A stretch of 64,000 nt of DNA. Origin: Bog-950 sp046329535 (GTDB lineage Bacteria > Bacteroidota > Bacteroidia > Chitinophagales > LD1). Shown here piece after piece: positions 43,984-52,476 of this stretch. Within the stretch, counting starts at the first letter, position 1; each line of letters starts with the position of its first letter. Position numbers and translations under genes: made by a program. The notes beneath the pieces were generated by a model. That model was not told the origin of the DNA, did not search any database, and saw only the letters and a program-made list of their open reading frames with translations. Location: the NCBI GenBank assembly GCA_046329535.1, contig JAXLUN010000003.1:1-64000 (forward strand), written 5' to 3'.

Positions 43984-44006
43984 TATAAACTTTTACCTTT
44001 ACCTCA

Positions 44007-44483
44007 ATGGCATTAGTAGAAATATATACGGATGGCTCCGCGCGAAACAACCCCGGCAGAGGAGGCTATGGAGTAATTCTCAAATACGGGGAAAAAGAGA
44101 AAGAACTATCGCAAGGCTATAAAATGACCACTAACAACAGAATGGAATTGCTTGCTGTTATTGTGGGTTTGGAAAGTTTAACGCGCCCAGGACTGGAAGT
44201 TATTGTTTACTCCGATTCAAAATATGTAGTTGACTCTGTGGAGAAAAAATGGGTATTGGGCTGGGTTAAGAAAGGATTCAAGGATAAGAAGAACCCGGAT
44301 CTGTGGCGTAGATTTCTGGAAGTTTACCCCAAACACAAAGTAAAATTCAAATGGGTTAAAGGTCATAACGACCATCCTTATAATGAACGTTGTGATGTAC
44401 TGGCCACCCAGGCTGCAGACAGCAACCATCTATTACACGATCATGGCTTTGAAAATTCAAAAGAGGATATGTTTAATAAGTAA
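44007..44483 (+). CDS. rnhA: ribonuclease HI
   Basis: Cuts the RNA strand of RNA-DNA hybrids. The 158 residues contain the acidic catalytic set: the Asp in IYTDGSARNNPGRGGYG, Glu in NNRMELLAVI, Asp in VYSDSKYVVDSV and Asp in ERCDVLATQAA, plus the basic handle around KKWVLGWVKKGFK. The length is standard for the family. Confidence 0.96.
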   Translation: MALVEIYTDGSARNNPGRGGYGVILKYGEKEKELSQGYKMTTNNRMELLAVIVGLESLTRPGLEVIVYSDSKYVVDSVEKKWVLGWVKKGFKDKKNPDLWRRFLEVYPKHKVKFKWVKGHNDHPYNERCDVLATQAADSNHLLHDHGFENSKEDMFNK

Positions 44484-44500
44484 GCCAAACGCAACAAATA

Positions 44501-45673
44501 CTAGCGATTAATGATTAAGTAGTTGTTGTATTTACGTTTGTCGCTCAACTGCAAAATATAGAAGTAGGTGCCATCCGGCAAACCTTTGCCATTATCCATG
44601 TAAGACCCCTCCCAATCGTTTTTGTAATCTTCACTTTCATAAACCAGATTACCGTAACGATTGTAAATCTTCAATATAGCAGGTGCAAAATATTCAAGTC
44701 CGGGAAATACCAACTTATCGTTCAGTCCATCACCATCCGGAGAAAAACCCTGGGTATGAAAAACATCATCCGGACAGTTGACGGTAACAGAAAATTCAGC
44801 AGTATCACATGCCGTTACATCACAAACCACATACAGGAAAGTCTCTGCTCCGCAAGCCAAACTAGCTCGGGTAAACTCCACTAAACCCGCGGAAGTTAAA
44901 TTGAACGTTCCAAGATTATTAGCCAAATCTATATCTGTTAATGTTGTAATAAAAACAGAATCGCCTTCAGGGTCGGTATCGTTATTCAACAAATCAAGAA
45001 CAGTTGTTTGGAGAGTGTCTCCAAATACAAAGTTATCAACGTTAGCTATTGGGGCACCATTGCTTCCGCTAATGATTACATAAACCACTGCCGTATCGCA
45101 AAGTGCTGAGGTATCGCAGGTAACATAACTGAATGTATCGGTTCCATAATAATTACCAGCCGGAGTATATAGAATCTGAACTCCGTTAATGACCGAAACA
45201 CTGCCATGTTGCGGTGTATTCAAAATACTAACTGATAAAGGTTCGCCATCGGGATCCTGATCATTACTGGTAACCGGCAAAATAGTAGCTGTATTCTCAG
45301 GGATGGTAAAATAATCATTGGATGCTTCAGGATAGTTGTTATTTCCAGTAACCACCACCCATACCCAAGCAGTGTCACACAAAGAAGTGCTATCACAAAT
45401 AACGTACTGAAAAGAATCGGTTCCTACAAAATTTTGGTTTGGGGTGTAAGCAATATCTCCTCCGCTAACTGTAGTAAGTCCATTATCAGGTGAAGTCAAA
45501 ACACTTATAGTCAGCGGGTCGCCATCTAAATCATAATCGTTGGACAACACCGGCAACATCACTGAATTATTCTTGTTGATAGTCAGTGTATCGTTTACAG
45601 CCACTGGTGGATTCTGAGCCATCAGTGCATGTAACATAAATAAACAGGCTATAAACAATAAAACTCTTTTCAT
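44501..45673 (-). CDS. secreted protein with cadherin-like tandem repeats and type B T9SS domain
   Basis: A 390-residue protein: signal peptide (ending LMAQ), three repeats of about 90 residues of the Big_9/tandem-95 kind (NDYDLDGDPLTISVL, SNDQDPDGEPLSVSIL, NNDTDPEGDSVFITTL) and a gliding-motility-associated C-terminal domain (FSPDGDGLNDKLVFPGLE to LIINR). This end is the type B T9SS sorting domain, so the protein is exported across the outer membrane. Calcium-dependent adhesion is plausible from the Asp-rich repeats. Confidence 0.9.
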   Translation of the reverse strand: MKRVLLFIACLFMLHALMAQNPPVAVNDTLTINKNNSVMLPVLSNDYDLDGDPLTISVLTSPDNGLTTVSGGDIAYTPNQNFVGTDSFQYVICDSTSLCDTAWVWVVVTGNNNYPEASNDYFTIPENTATILPVTSNDQDPDGEPLSVSILNTPQHGSVSVINGVQILYTPAGNYYGTDTFSYVTCDTSALCDTAVVYVIISGSNGAPIANVDNFVFGDTLQTTVLDLLNNDTDPEGDSVFITTLTDIDLANNLGTFNLTSAGLVEFTRASLACGAETFLYVVCDVTACDTAEFSVTVNCPDDVFHTQGFSPDGDGLNDKLVFPGLEYFAPAILKIYNRYGNLVYESEDYKNDWEGSYMDNGKGLPDGTYFYILQLSDKRKYNNYLIINR

Positions 45674-45682
45674 TAGAAAAAT

Positions 45683-46651
45683 TTATCCTTTCAGAAACGC
45701 TTCGGCTTTCTCCACCATCTGTTTCGACCCTATAAATATAGCAGTTCGTTCGTGAAGCTCGTGCGGCTGAATATCCAGTATCCGTTGATAACCATCGGTA
45801 GCTTTGCCTCCAGCCTGTTCAGTTACAAAACCCATGGGTATACACTCATAGAGTAAACGTAGCTTACCTTTCTTTTCGCCTTTATTAGCCGGGTAGATAA
45901 ATATTCCTCCTTTGATAAGATTGCGATGCAGGTCACCCACCATTGAACCTATGTAACGTAAAGAGTAAGGCCGAGAAGTTTCTTTATCTATCTGTGAACA
46001 GTAAGCTATGTAATTCTTCACCCCATCCTCAAGCTTCTCTAAATTACCCTGATTGATGGAATATATTTTCCCCTTATCTGCAATCTTTATATCCGGGTGT
46101 GAGAGATAAAACTGATTATCCTCAGTATTCAATGTAAATCCATTCACACCCTTACCGGTAGATATAACCAGAATAGTAGAGCTGCCATAAATAAAATACC
46201 CGGCTGCTTTGGTATGATTTCCTGTTTGAAAAAAATCTGCCTCGTTCACATCACCCGATACACTTATACGTTCACAAACATTGAAAATAGTACCAATGGG
46301 AGCACATACATCAATGTTTGAAGAACCATCTAAGGGGTCGACTGAAACAACATAACCGCCAGTAGGATTAAGGGTAACTACACCCTCATTCTCCTCGCTC
46401 AGATAGCCGGCACAGGTTTTACTTTCACGTAACTTATCCATCAAAATACTATTCGAAAGATCGTCCAGTTTCTGTACAATTTCTCCCTGAACATTCGTAT
46501 CACCGGTAGTACCTATAATGCCGCTTAACCCGGCATTGTTTACTAAACGTGCAATCATTTTACATCCATCTGCAAGCGACAATATCAATGTGCTTAAAGA
46601 TACTGAAGCATTTGTTTCCAGAAAATCGGATAGCTTAACTGCTTTACTCAT
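45683..46651 (-). CDS. fbp: class 1 fructose-1,6-bisphosphatase
   Basis: Gluconeogenic phosphatase making fructose 6-phosphate. The 322 residues include EENEGVV, the metal site VSVDPLDGSSNIDVCAPIGT, the substrate segment SLRYIGSMVGDLHRNLIKGG and EQAGGKATDG. The length is normal. It precedes the T9SS protein gene by 9 bases, and is divergent from the GNAT gene. Confidence 0.96.
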   Translation of the reverse strand: MSKAVKLSDFLETNASVSLSTLILSLADGCKMIARLVNNAGLSGIIGTTGDTNVQGEIVQKLDDLSNSILMDKLRESKTCAGYLSEENEGVVTLNPTGGYVVSVDPLDGSSNIDVCAPIGTIFNVCERISVSGDVNEADFFQTGNHTKAAGYFIYGSSTILVISTGKGVNGFTLNTEDNQFYLSHPDIKIADKGKIYSINQGNLEKLEDGVKNYIAYCSQIDKETSRPYSLRYIGSMVGDLHRNLIKGGIFIYPANKGEKKGKLRLLYECIPMGFVTEQAGGKATDGYQRILDIQPHELHERTAIFIGSKQMVEKAEAFLKG

Positions 46652-46748
46652 GAACTCATTTTTTACAAAACGAATATATCAATTCAGGTTTTTTGAAACT
46701 TTTAAAATATGCACGGGTGAATATCTTTGCGCACCTTAAATAACACAC

Positions 46749-47237
46749 ATGAGTTTTATCATCAGGCATGGCGATGAGAAAGATATTCCCGGCATTATGA
46801 AATTAGTGCGTGAACTAGCGTTGTTTGAGCGTGCCCCTGAGTCTGTAGTAAATACTGAAGCCATGCTGCTCGAAGATGGCTTTGGCAAGCATTCCATATA
46901 CAAAGTTTTTATTGCAGAAGATGCGGGCTCTAATGAGATAATAGGTATGGCATTGTATTATACAGCCTATTCTACTTGGAAAGGGAAGCTGCTTTTTCTT
47001 GATGACCTGGTGGTAACTGAAAGCTATCGGAGATACGGCATTGGCAGAAAACTCATCAACGAATTCTTGCGAGAGGCAAAAGAGCGAGAGGTAAATCAGG
47101 TGCGCTGGCAAGTGCTGAACTGGAACACTCCCGCCATTGAGTTCTATAAATCACTCGGAGCAGAGTTAGATCCCGAATGGATCACATGCAAGATGAATAA
47201 AGATGAAATTTTGAACTACGTGAATTCCATACACTAA
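46749..47237 (+). CDS. GNAT-family N-acetyltransferase
   Basis: A 162-residue acetyltransferase resembling the spermidine/diamine acetyltransferase group. The fold landmarks are IPGIMKLVRELALFE, LDDLVVTESYRRYGIGRKLI (acetyl-CoA loop R/Q-x-x-G-x-G/A) and WNTPAIEFYKSLGAE. The start is supported by TATCTTTG at 46722-46729, a perfect -7 box 20 bases before the ATG. The substrate may be a polyamine but is not proven. Confidence 0.9.
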   Translation: MSFIIRHGDEKDIPGIMKLVRELALFERAPESVVNTEAMLLEDGFGKHSIYKVFIAEDAGSNEIIGMALYYTAYSTWKGKLLFLDDLVVTESYRRYGIGRKLINEFLREAKEREVNQVRWQVLNWNTPAIEFYKSLGAELDPEWITCKMNKDEILNYVNSIH

Positions 47238-47287
47238 CAACTGACCAGTCATAATTTTCATATCATCCATAATCATAAACAAATCAA

Positions 47288-48553
47288 ATGCAGGTTTACA
47301 AATTCGGTGGCGCATCGGTAAAAGATGCAGAAGCAGTAAAAAATGTTACTGCTATTTTGAAAGAAAATAGCAGTAACGATAAAGTAGTGGTCATTTCAGC
47401 TATGGGTAAAAGCACTAACGAACTGGAGCAGGTAGTGAACCTGTATTATGGTGGTCATTCAGAATGGGAACAAACACTGGAGACACTTTTTCAAAAACAT
47501 GTGTCAATTATGAACAACCTTTATACACAGGGTGGAATTGATCATGCCATAGAAGAAGTAAAAAAAATCATTGAGGTAGCCCGTAAATTTTTAAAAGAAA
47601 ACACCTCCCGTAACTACAATTATATTTATGACCAGATTGTTTCAATTGGTGAGTACATCTCAACAACTATTGTAAGCGATTATGCGAACTCTATCGGATT
47701 AAAAAACACTCTACTGGATGTAAAACATGTGCTGTTTACCGATAATGCTTACACAGAAGGTCGTGTTGACTTTAAAAAAACAGAAGAGGCCATCAGCAAA
47801 AAAGTAAACGAATTAGTCAAGAATGGATTTGTTATTACCCAAGGTTTTGTAGGCTGTACGCCTGAAGGGTTTGCCACTACATTAGGTCGTGAAGGGTCAG
47901 ACTATACAGCTTCTATTTTCGCCTACTCGCTCAACGCTGAACGGATGACTGTATGGAAAGATGTGGAAGGTATCATGAATGCCGACCCCAAAGAATTTCC
48001 GGATGCGCAGTTTATCAGTGAACTTACTTTTCACGAAGCCATTGAAATGACTTACTATGGGGCTACTGTGATACATCCGAAAACCATTAAACCTATACAA
48101 AATAAAAATATACCGCTCGAGGTTCGCTCTTTTGTCAACTCGGGTAAGAGAGGTTCTGTTATCAGCGCCAATGCCAATACTGATTTTCTGCCGCCTGTTA
48201 TTATCTGGAAACGGGCGCAAGTACTCCTCTCTTTCTCCGCTAAGGATTTCTCTTTCATAGCCGAGGAACATCTTAGTAAGGTGTTTGCCACTTTTGCCGA
48301 AAATCGTCTGCGGATTAACCTGATGCAGAATGCCGCTATCAGTTTTTCTATTGTGGTTGACTATAAAAAAGAGAAAATTGAAACTATTATCGAGCAGCTA
48401 CAAAACGATTTCTCCATCACCCGTATTGATGGCCTTTCACTGCTTACCATCCGCCACTTTAATCAAGGTATTATTGATCGTTTGACAAAAGATAAAGATA
48501 TACTGGTGCGTCAGCTTTCCCGTACTACTATACAAGTTTTGATGCGCGAGTAA
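47288..48553 (+). CDS. lysC: aspartate kinase
   Basis: First step of the aspartate pathway to lysine, threonine and methionine. The 421 residues start VYKFGGASVKDAEAVKNV, contain TQGFVGCTPEGFATTLGREGSDYTAS (partly quoted) and VWKDVEGIMNADPKEF, and finish with two ACT-type regulatory domains (about 300-420). It is monofunctional, with no homoserine dehydrogenase fused. Confidence 0.95.
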   Translation: MQVYKFGGASVKDAEAVKNVTAILKENSSNDKVVVISAMGKSTNELEQVVNLYYGGHSEWEQTLETLFQKHVSIMNNLYTQGGIDHAIEEVKKIIEVARKFLKENTSRNYNYIYDQIVSIGEYISTTIVSDYANSIGLKNTLLDVKHVLFTDNAYTEGRVDFKKTEEAISKKVNELVKNGFVITQGFVGCTPEGFATTLGREGSDYTASIFAYSLNAERMTVWKDVEGIMNADPKEFPDAQFISELTFHEAIEMTYYGATVIHPKTIKPIQNKNIPLEVRSFVNSGKRGSVISANANTDFLPPVIIWKRAQVLLSFSAKDFSFIAEEHLSKVFATFAENRLRINLMQNAAISFSIVVDYKKEKIETIIEQLQNDFSITRIDGLSLLTIRHFNQGIIDRLTKDKDILVRQLSRTTIQVLMRE

Positions 48554-48596
48554 ATTTCAATCCTTCAATCTTTCGTTTAAAACAACACCTGTTTAC

Positions 48597-48621
48597 ATAA
48601 AATAGATAAGTGCTATTTTAT
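48597..48621. repeat. 8-bp AT inverted repeat after lysC
   Basis: Arms 48597-48604 and 48614-48621 are complementary with a 9-base spacer; there is no following T-run, so the role is unclear. Confidence 0.3.
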
Positions 48622-48690
48622 TTATCATTTTCTCTAGGCTGTAAAGCACAAGTTTAAACCGGTACAACACAAGCCTAAAAGGGAAACGTG

Positions 48691-48716
48691 TACAGATATA
48701 CCCACGTATATCTGTA
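48691..48716. promoter_or_regulatory. 11-bp perfect inverted repeat before the FGE-like gene
   Basis: TACAGATATAC (48691-48701) and its complement (48706-48716) are separated by 4 bases and lie 27 bases upstream of the start codon. An operator or a leader hairpin are both possible. Confidence 0.45.
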
Positions 48717-48743
48717 ACACAACCAATCCATATACAACTACTT

Positions 48744-49571
48744 ATGAAACAACTATTGCTATTAAGTATCATTTTACTTTTTGAAGGATCGCTGATAGCT
48801 CAAGTACGATCCCCTGATAAAACTCCAGTGGGGCAAATAAAAGTCAAAGATCGGTCAGCAGATATGTTGCGCATGGAAACAGCATCCGAAATTGCATTAC
48901 ATATGGTGAAAGTAGAAGGCGGCAACTATACCATGGGATGTCCAGACCCTACCGGCACTTCATGTTACTACTGGGAAAAGCCCGCACACAATGTGAGTAT
49001 AACAACTTTTTATATGGCCAAATATCCTGTTACTCAAAAAGAATGGCGAATTTTAGTCGGTAACCGTCCTTGGTTTTCGAAAAACTGTGACGAATGCCCA
49101 GTAGAGAATGTTAGCTGGTACGATGCGCAGATATTCATTAACACTCTCAATCAGCTAAGTGGCAAAAACTACCGACTACCTACCGAGGCAGAATGGGAAT
49201 ATGCTGCAGCAGGCGGTAATCGGAATGAAGGCTATAAGTATGCAGGAAATGATCATATAGATGCAGTGGCCTGGTACTCCGGTAACAGCGATAAACAAAT
49301 ACATGTTGTAGGACAAAAACAACCTAATCAACTTGGCTTATTCGACATGAGCGGAAACGTATGGCAATGGTGCTCAGATTGGTTTAGTGATACATACTAT
49401 AACTATAGTGAGACTGATAATCCAGAAGGACCTAAAAGAGATGCCTATCGGGTATGTAGAGGTGGTTCTTGGTGGAGCGAAGCACGAGATTGCCGTATTT
49501 CCAACAGAGACAGATATCCAGCCGATGCACGAGATGATGATGTCGGATTCAGAATTGCTATAACAGAGTAG
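48744..49571 (+). CDS. secreted formylglycine-generating-enzyme-like (SUMF1) protein
   Basis: A 275-residue protein with a signal peptide (ending GSLIAQ) and a full FGE-sulfatase fold (about 45-275): KVEGGNYTMGCPDP, FYMAKYPVTQKEWRILVG, PVENVSWYDAQIFINTLN, YRLPTEAEWEYAAAGG and GLFDMSGNVWQWCSDWF. The closing motif is RGGSWWSEARDCRISNRDR. True FGE enzymes have two catalytic cysteines here; the first is replaced by Ser and only the second remains. Formylglycine formation is therefore doubtful, and a structural or lectin-like role as in GldJ/GldK relatives is more likely. Confidence 0.88.
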   Translation: MKQLLLLSIILLFEGSLIAQVRSPDKTPVGQIKVKDRSADMLRMETASEIALHMVKVEGGNYTMGCPDPTGTSCYYWEKPAHNVSITTFYMAKYPVTQKEWRILVGNRPWFSKNCDECPVENVSWYDAQIFINTLNQLSGKNYRLPTEAEWEYAAAGGNRNEGYKYAGNDHIDAVAWYSGNSDKQIHVVGQKQPNQLGLFDMSGNVWQWCSDWFSDTYYNYSETDNPEGPKRDAYRVCRGGSWWSEARDCRISNRDRYPADARDDDVGFRIAITE

Positions 49572-49589
49572 TGGTGTTTGTTAGTTAAG

Positions 49590-49617
49590 GCCTTCGGCAA
49601 AACCGGAGGCTTCTTTT
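49590..49617 (+). terminator. terminator after the FGE-like gene
   Basis: An 8-bp stem (49590-49597 with 49603-49610, one G-T pair) followed by TTCTTTT. Confidence 0.75.
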
Positions 49618-49631
49618 ATATCTCTTACGAA

Positions 49632-49664
49632 AAAAAAATCCCCAACCAATGGTCAGGGATTTTT
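49632..49664 (-). terminator. terminator after rplV
   Basis: A hairpin with an A/T-flanked stem (ATCCC pairs with GGGAT, ACC with GGT inside) followed on the minus strand by a run of eight T residues. It ends the rplD-rplV transcript right after rplV. Confidence 0.8.
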
Positions 49665-49690
49665 AAATAAATCTTATTGCTATAATTTAA

Positions 49691-50071
49691 CTAGACACCA
49701 GCTGTTTCCTCAGCCACCGGAGCAGCTGAAGTTACTTTGCTATCAACCTTAATAGTTACATGGTTGCTTCTTTTACGTAAGCGATACGCACGCCCTTGGG
49801 GAGCTGGTAAAAATCTTTTCAGCATGGTACCTGCATTTACCTGAATCTCTTTCACAATCAAATCATTGTCCTCGGGACGCTGACCATTTTTCTGTTCCCA
49901 GTTATTGATAGCGCTTTTCAGCAGCTTCTCTAATTTAACCGAAGCTTCCTGTTTGCTGAATTTCAAAATAGTTAACGCTTCAAATACTTTCTTTCCGCGC
50001 ACTAAATCAGCCACTAAACGCATTTTGCGGGTAGAGGTTGGATTGTTTCTTAAATGGGCAACTGCTTCCAT
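49691..50071 (-). CDS. rplV: 50S ribosomal protein L22
   Basis: A 126-residue ribosomal protein lining the exit tunnel. RNNPTSTRKMRLVADLVRGKKVFEALTIL and KEIQVNAGTMLKRFLPAPQGRAYRLRKRSNH (partly quoted) are the family signature; the tail is slightly extended. It is the last gene of this block: rpsC, which normally follows, is absent, and a terminator ends the transcript. Confidence 0.98.
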   Translation of the reverse strand: MEAVAHLRNNPTSTRKMRLVADLVRGKKVFEALTILKFSKQEASVKLEKLLKSAINNWEQKNGQRPEDNDLIVKEIQVNAGTMLKRFLPAPQGRAYRLRKRSNHVTIKVDSKVTSAAPVAEETAGV

Positions 50072-50120
50072 GATCTTATCTTTATGTATTGTCTTAATTA
50101 CGAATTACTACTTGTTTAAA

Positions 50121-50390
50121 TTATTTTACCTTTTTAGAGGAGTGGCCTTTGAAAATACGGGTTGGAGAGAACTCACCCAGTTTATGGCCTACCATGTTTT
50201 CGGTAACATATACCGGAATAAACTTATTACCATTATGAACAGCAAAAGTATGCCCTACCATTTCAGGAATGATAACCGAAGCGCGGCTCCATGTCTTGAT
50301 TACGCTTTTTTTACCACCGGCATTCATTTTATCAAGCTTTTTTGTCAACTTGAACTGAACGTAAGGACCTTTTTTAATTGAACGTGCCAT
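50121..50390 (-). CDS. rpsS: 30S ribosomal protein S19
   Basis: An 89-residue protein of the 30S head. MARSIKKGPYVQFKLTKKL, TWSRASVIIPEMVGHTFAVHNG and ENMVGHKLGEFSPTRIFKGH are the family signature (partly quoted). It lies between rplB and rplV in the usual order. Confidence 0.99.
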   Translation of the reverse strand: MARSIKKGPYVQFKLTKKLDKMNAGGKKSVIKTWSRASVIIPEMVGHTFAVHNGNKFIPVYVTENMVGHKLGEFSPTRIFKGHSSKKVK

Positions 50391-50424
50391 CTTTATATAT
50401 GATTATGATGATTTGGATTATAAA

Positions 50425-51249
50425 TTACTTAGAACGCTTTTGAATAATAAACTGAGAAGAGGCCTTTTTAGGTGTTCTTGTTTTATATCCTTTGGCCTTG
50501 ATATTGGTTCTTGAACGTGGGTGACCTCCAGAAGCTCTACCTTCTCCTCCACCCATTGGGTGATCTACCGGGTTCATAGCAACCGGTCTGGTTCTTGGTC
50601 TGCGACCTAACCAACGCTTACGACCAGCTTTACCAAAACTCTGTAGATTATGGTCGGCATTGGAAACTGTTCCTATGGTGGCTACACAGTTCATTAATAT
50701 TTTTCTGGTTTCACCAGAAGGAAGTTTTACTACAGCGTATCTCTCTTCTTTAGCCAACAATTGAGCTGAAGTACCTGCACTTCTTACGATTGTGCCGCCT
50801 TTGCCTGGATACAACTCTAGATTATGGATAATTGCACCAAGCGGAATAGACGATAGTGGAAGGGTGTTTCCTACTTCCGGAGCTACATTAGTTCCGGCTA
50901 TAACAGTCTGTCCCACCTTCAACCCGTTTGGGGCAAGAATGTATCTCTTCTCTCCATCGGGGTATTGAACCAGGGCTATAAAAGCTGTTCTGATTGGATC
51001 ATATTCTAGAGAGGCAATCTTTCCAGGAACATCCTGTTTATCACGTTTAAAGTCGATAACACGATAGCGTTGCTTGTGTCCACCGCCCATGTAACGCATA
51101 GTCATACGACCTTTGCTATTACGGCCTCCGCTTGCTTTCATTGGCGCAAGAAGGCTCTTTTCCGGTTTGTTAGTGGTTAGTTCTTCAAAAGTAAGAAGTT
51201 CAGTAAACCTCATACTTGGCGTGGTTGGCCGGTACTTTTTAATTCCCAT
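50425..51249 (-). CDS. rplB: 50S ribosomal protein L2
   Basis: A 274-residue protein of the peptidyltransferase region. Conserved segments include RRNSKGRMT-like GGRNSKGRMTMRYMGGGHKQ, LAPNGLKVGQTV, NLELYPGKGGTIVRSAGTSA and the functional HPMGGGEGRASGGHPRSRT end. Order and length are normal. Confidence 0.99.
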   Translation of the reverse strand: MGIKKYRPTTPSMRFTELLTFEELTTNKPEKSLLAPMKASGGRNSKGRMTMRYMGGGHKQRYRVIDFKRDKQDVPGKIASLEYDPIRTAFIALVQYPDGEKRYILAPNGLKVGQTVIAGTNVAPEVGNTLPLSSIPLGAIIHNLELYPGKGGTIVRSAGTSAQLLAKEERYAVVKLPSGETRKILMNCVATIGTVSNADHNLQSFGKAGRKRWLGRRPRTRPVAMNPVDHPMGGGEGRASGGHPRSRTNIKAKGYKTRTPKKASSQFIIQKRSK

Positions 51250-51331
51250 TTTATTCTTTTTAAAACCTGCTTTTTGATATCAGTGGTTTGGTCTCCACTT
51301 TAGTTAAAGAATATGTTTTTTGATTGTCCGA

Positions 51332-51628
51332 TTATACGTTACCGTAAAAATCTATAGTTTCACCTTTTTTCAGGGTTACATAAGCCTTTTTGTAAGCTGG
51401 CTTAACACCTGAAGCGATTCCACGTTTGGTTTGGCGAACTTTTGCCTTACCTACCGTTACCACCGTATTTACATCTTGTACTTGTACCGTGTAGGCAGCT
51501 TCAATAGCTTTCTTTATTTCTAATTTGTTTGCAGATTTCACTACCTTAAATGCATATCGGTTAAGTTTCTCAGTACTTTTGGTAGATTTCTCTGATATGA
51601 TTGGTTTTATCAAAACGTTTGTTGCCAT
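51332..51628 (-). CDS. rplW: 50S ribosomal protein L23
   Basis: A 98-residue protein at the tunnel exit, where trigger factor and SRP dock. LIKPIISEKSTKSTEKLNRYAF and VNTVVTVGKAKVRQTKRG are typical. It lies between rplD (20-base gap) and rplB (82-base gap). Confidence 0.98.
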   Translation of the reverse strand: MATNVLIKPIISEKSTKSTEKLNRYAFKVVKSANKLEIKKAIEAAYTVQVQDVNTVVTVGKAKVRQTKRGIASGVKPAYKKAYVTLKKGETIDFYGNV

Positions 51629-51648
51629 GGTGTGTGTCTCCTCTTAAA

Positions 51649-52281
51649 TTAGTTGTTAGAGAAATTAGATTCAATTGATTTTACCGCACCTTCGCTTAGA
51701 ACCAGCTTTTTGCAGTTCATAATATCGTATATATTCAGCTTGCTTACTTCGGTAAGGGTAGCGGTAGGATAGTTACGGGCAGAAAGAGATGTATTTTTAT
51801 CGGCTCCATCTACAACAAATACAGTTTTGGTTCCTTTAAGATTCAGGTTATTTACAACAGCTGCAAAGTCCTTGGTTTTGGGAGTTGCGAAGTTTAAATC
51901 TTCCAGAACAATTAGGTTACCATCCTTCATTTTGTAAGCAAAAGCACTCTTTTTGGCAAGTTCTTTTACTTTCTTATTCACTTTCAAATCGTAAGTATGT
52001 GGCTTAGGACCAAAAGCACGTGCTCCACCTTTTAATCCGGGAGCTTTCATAGAACCTCTACGGGCGCCACCAGTACCTTTTTGACGGAAAGCTTTCTTGG
52101 TAGTGCGGGCAACTTCCCATTTTTCTTTCGATTTGTGTGTTCCCTGACGCTGAGCGGCTAAATATGACTTAACTGAGAGATATACAGCGTGGTCATTCGG
52201 CTCAATTCCGAAAATATCGTCTGAAAGGTTGATTTCTCTTCCTGTTTCTTTACCGTCTTTGTTTAATACTTTTACATTCAT
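51649..52281 (-). CDS. rplD: 50S ribosomal protein L4
   Basis: A 210-residue protein of the exit tunnel. KQRGTHKSKEKWE-like RQGTHKSKEKWEVARTTKKA, RQKGTGGARRGSMKAP and ARAFGPKPHTY are the tunnel-loop signature. It is the first gene of the block: rpsJ and rplC, which normally precede it, are missing, and a perfect promoter lies 51-81 bases upstream. In E. coli L4 is the autogenous regulator of the S10 operon. Confidence 0.98.
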   Translation of the reverse strand: MNVKVLNKDGKETGREINLSDDIFGIEPNDHAVYLSVKSYLAAQRQGTHKSKEKWEVARTTKKAFRQKGTGGARRGSMKAPGLKGGARAFGPKPHTYDLKVNKKVKELAKKSAFAYKMKDGNLIVLEDLNFATPKTKDFAAVVNNLNLKGTKTVFVVDGADKNTSLSARNYPTATLTEVSKLNIYDIMNCKKLVLSEGAVKSIESNFSNN

Positions 52282-52314
52282 AACTCATTGTTTTATGGGG
52301 TAATTCACATACCC

Positions 52315-52329
52315 TTCCCAAAAAGGGAA
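52315..52329 (-). promoter_or_regulatory. small hairpin in the rplD leader
   Basis: TTCCC (52315-52319) pairs with GGGAA (52325-52329) near the 5' end of the predicted leader. It is too small to call a regulatory structure, but L4-regulated leaders are known elsewhere. Confidence 0.25.
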
Positions 52330-52331
52330 CG

Positions 52332-52362
52332 CAAAAATATACTTTCCGCACAGATGTGCAAA
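52332..52362 (-). promoter_or_regulatory. promoter of the rplD-rplW-rplB-rpsS-rplV operon
   Basis: On the minus strand TTTG (52359-52362), 19 bases, TATTTTTG (52332-52339) matches the Bacteroidota consensus at every fixed position. It shows that transcription starts directly before rplD. Confidence 0.8.
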
Positions 52363-52476
52363 TGTTTGCCATAAAATTTCTTCCTCCCCGATTCAAAGGG
52401 ATTGGTTAGACAGATTCACCAGCCATGTTAATTGATTAGGATGGAGATTGAGCCGCCTTTGTTTTTGTTTGCGGCC

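Noticed and set aside
48744..49571. True formylglycine-generating enzyme
   Set aside because: The first of the two catalytic cysteines is replaced, and no sulfatase gene is nearby.
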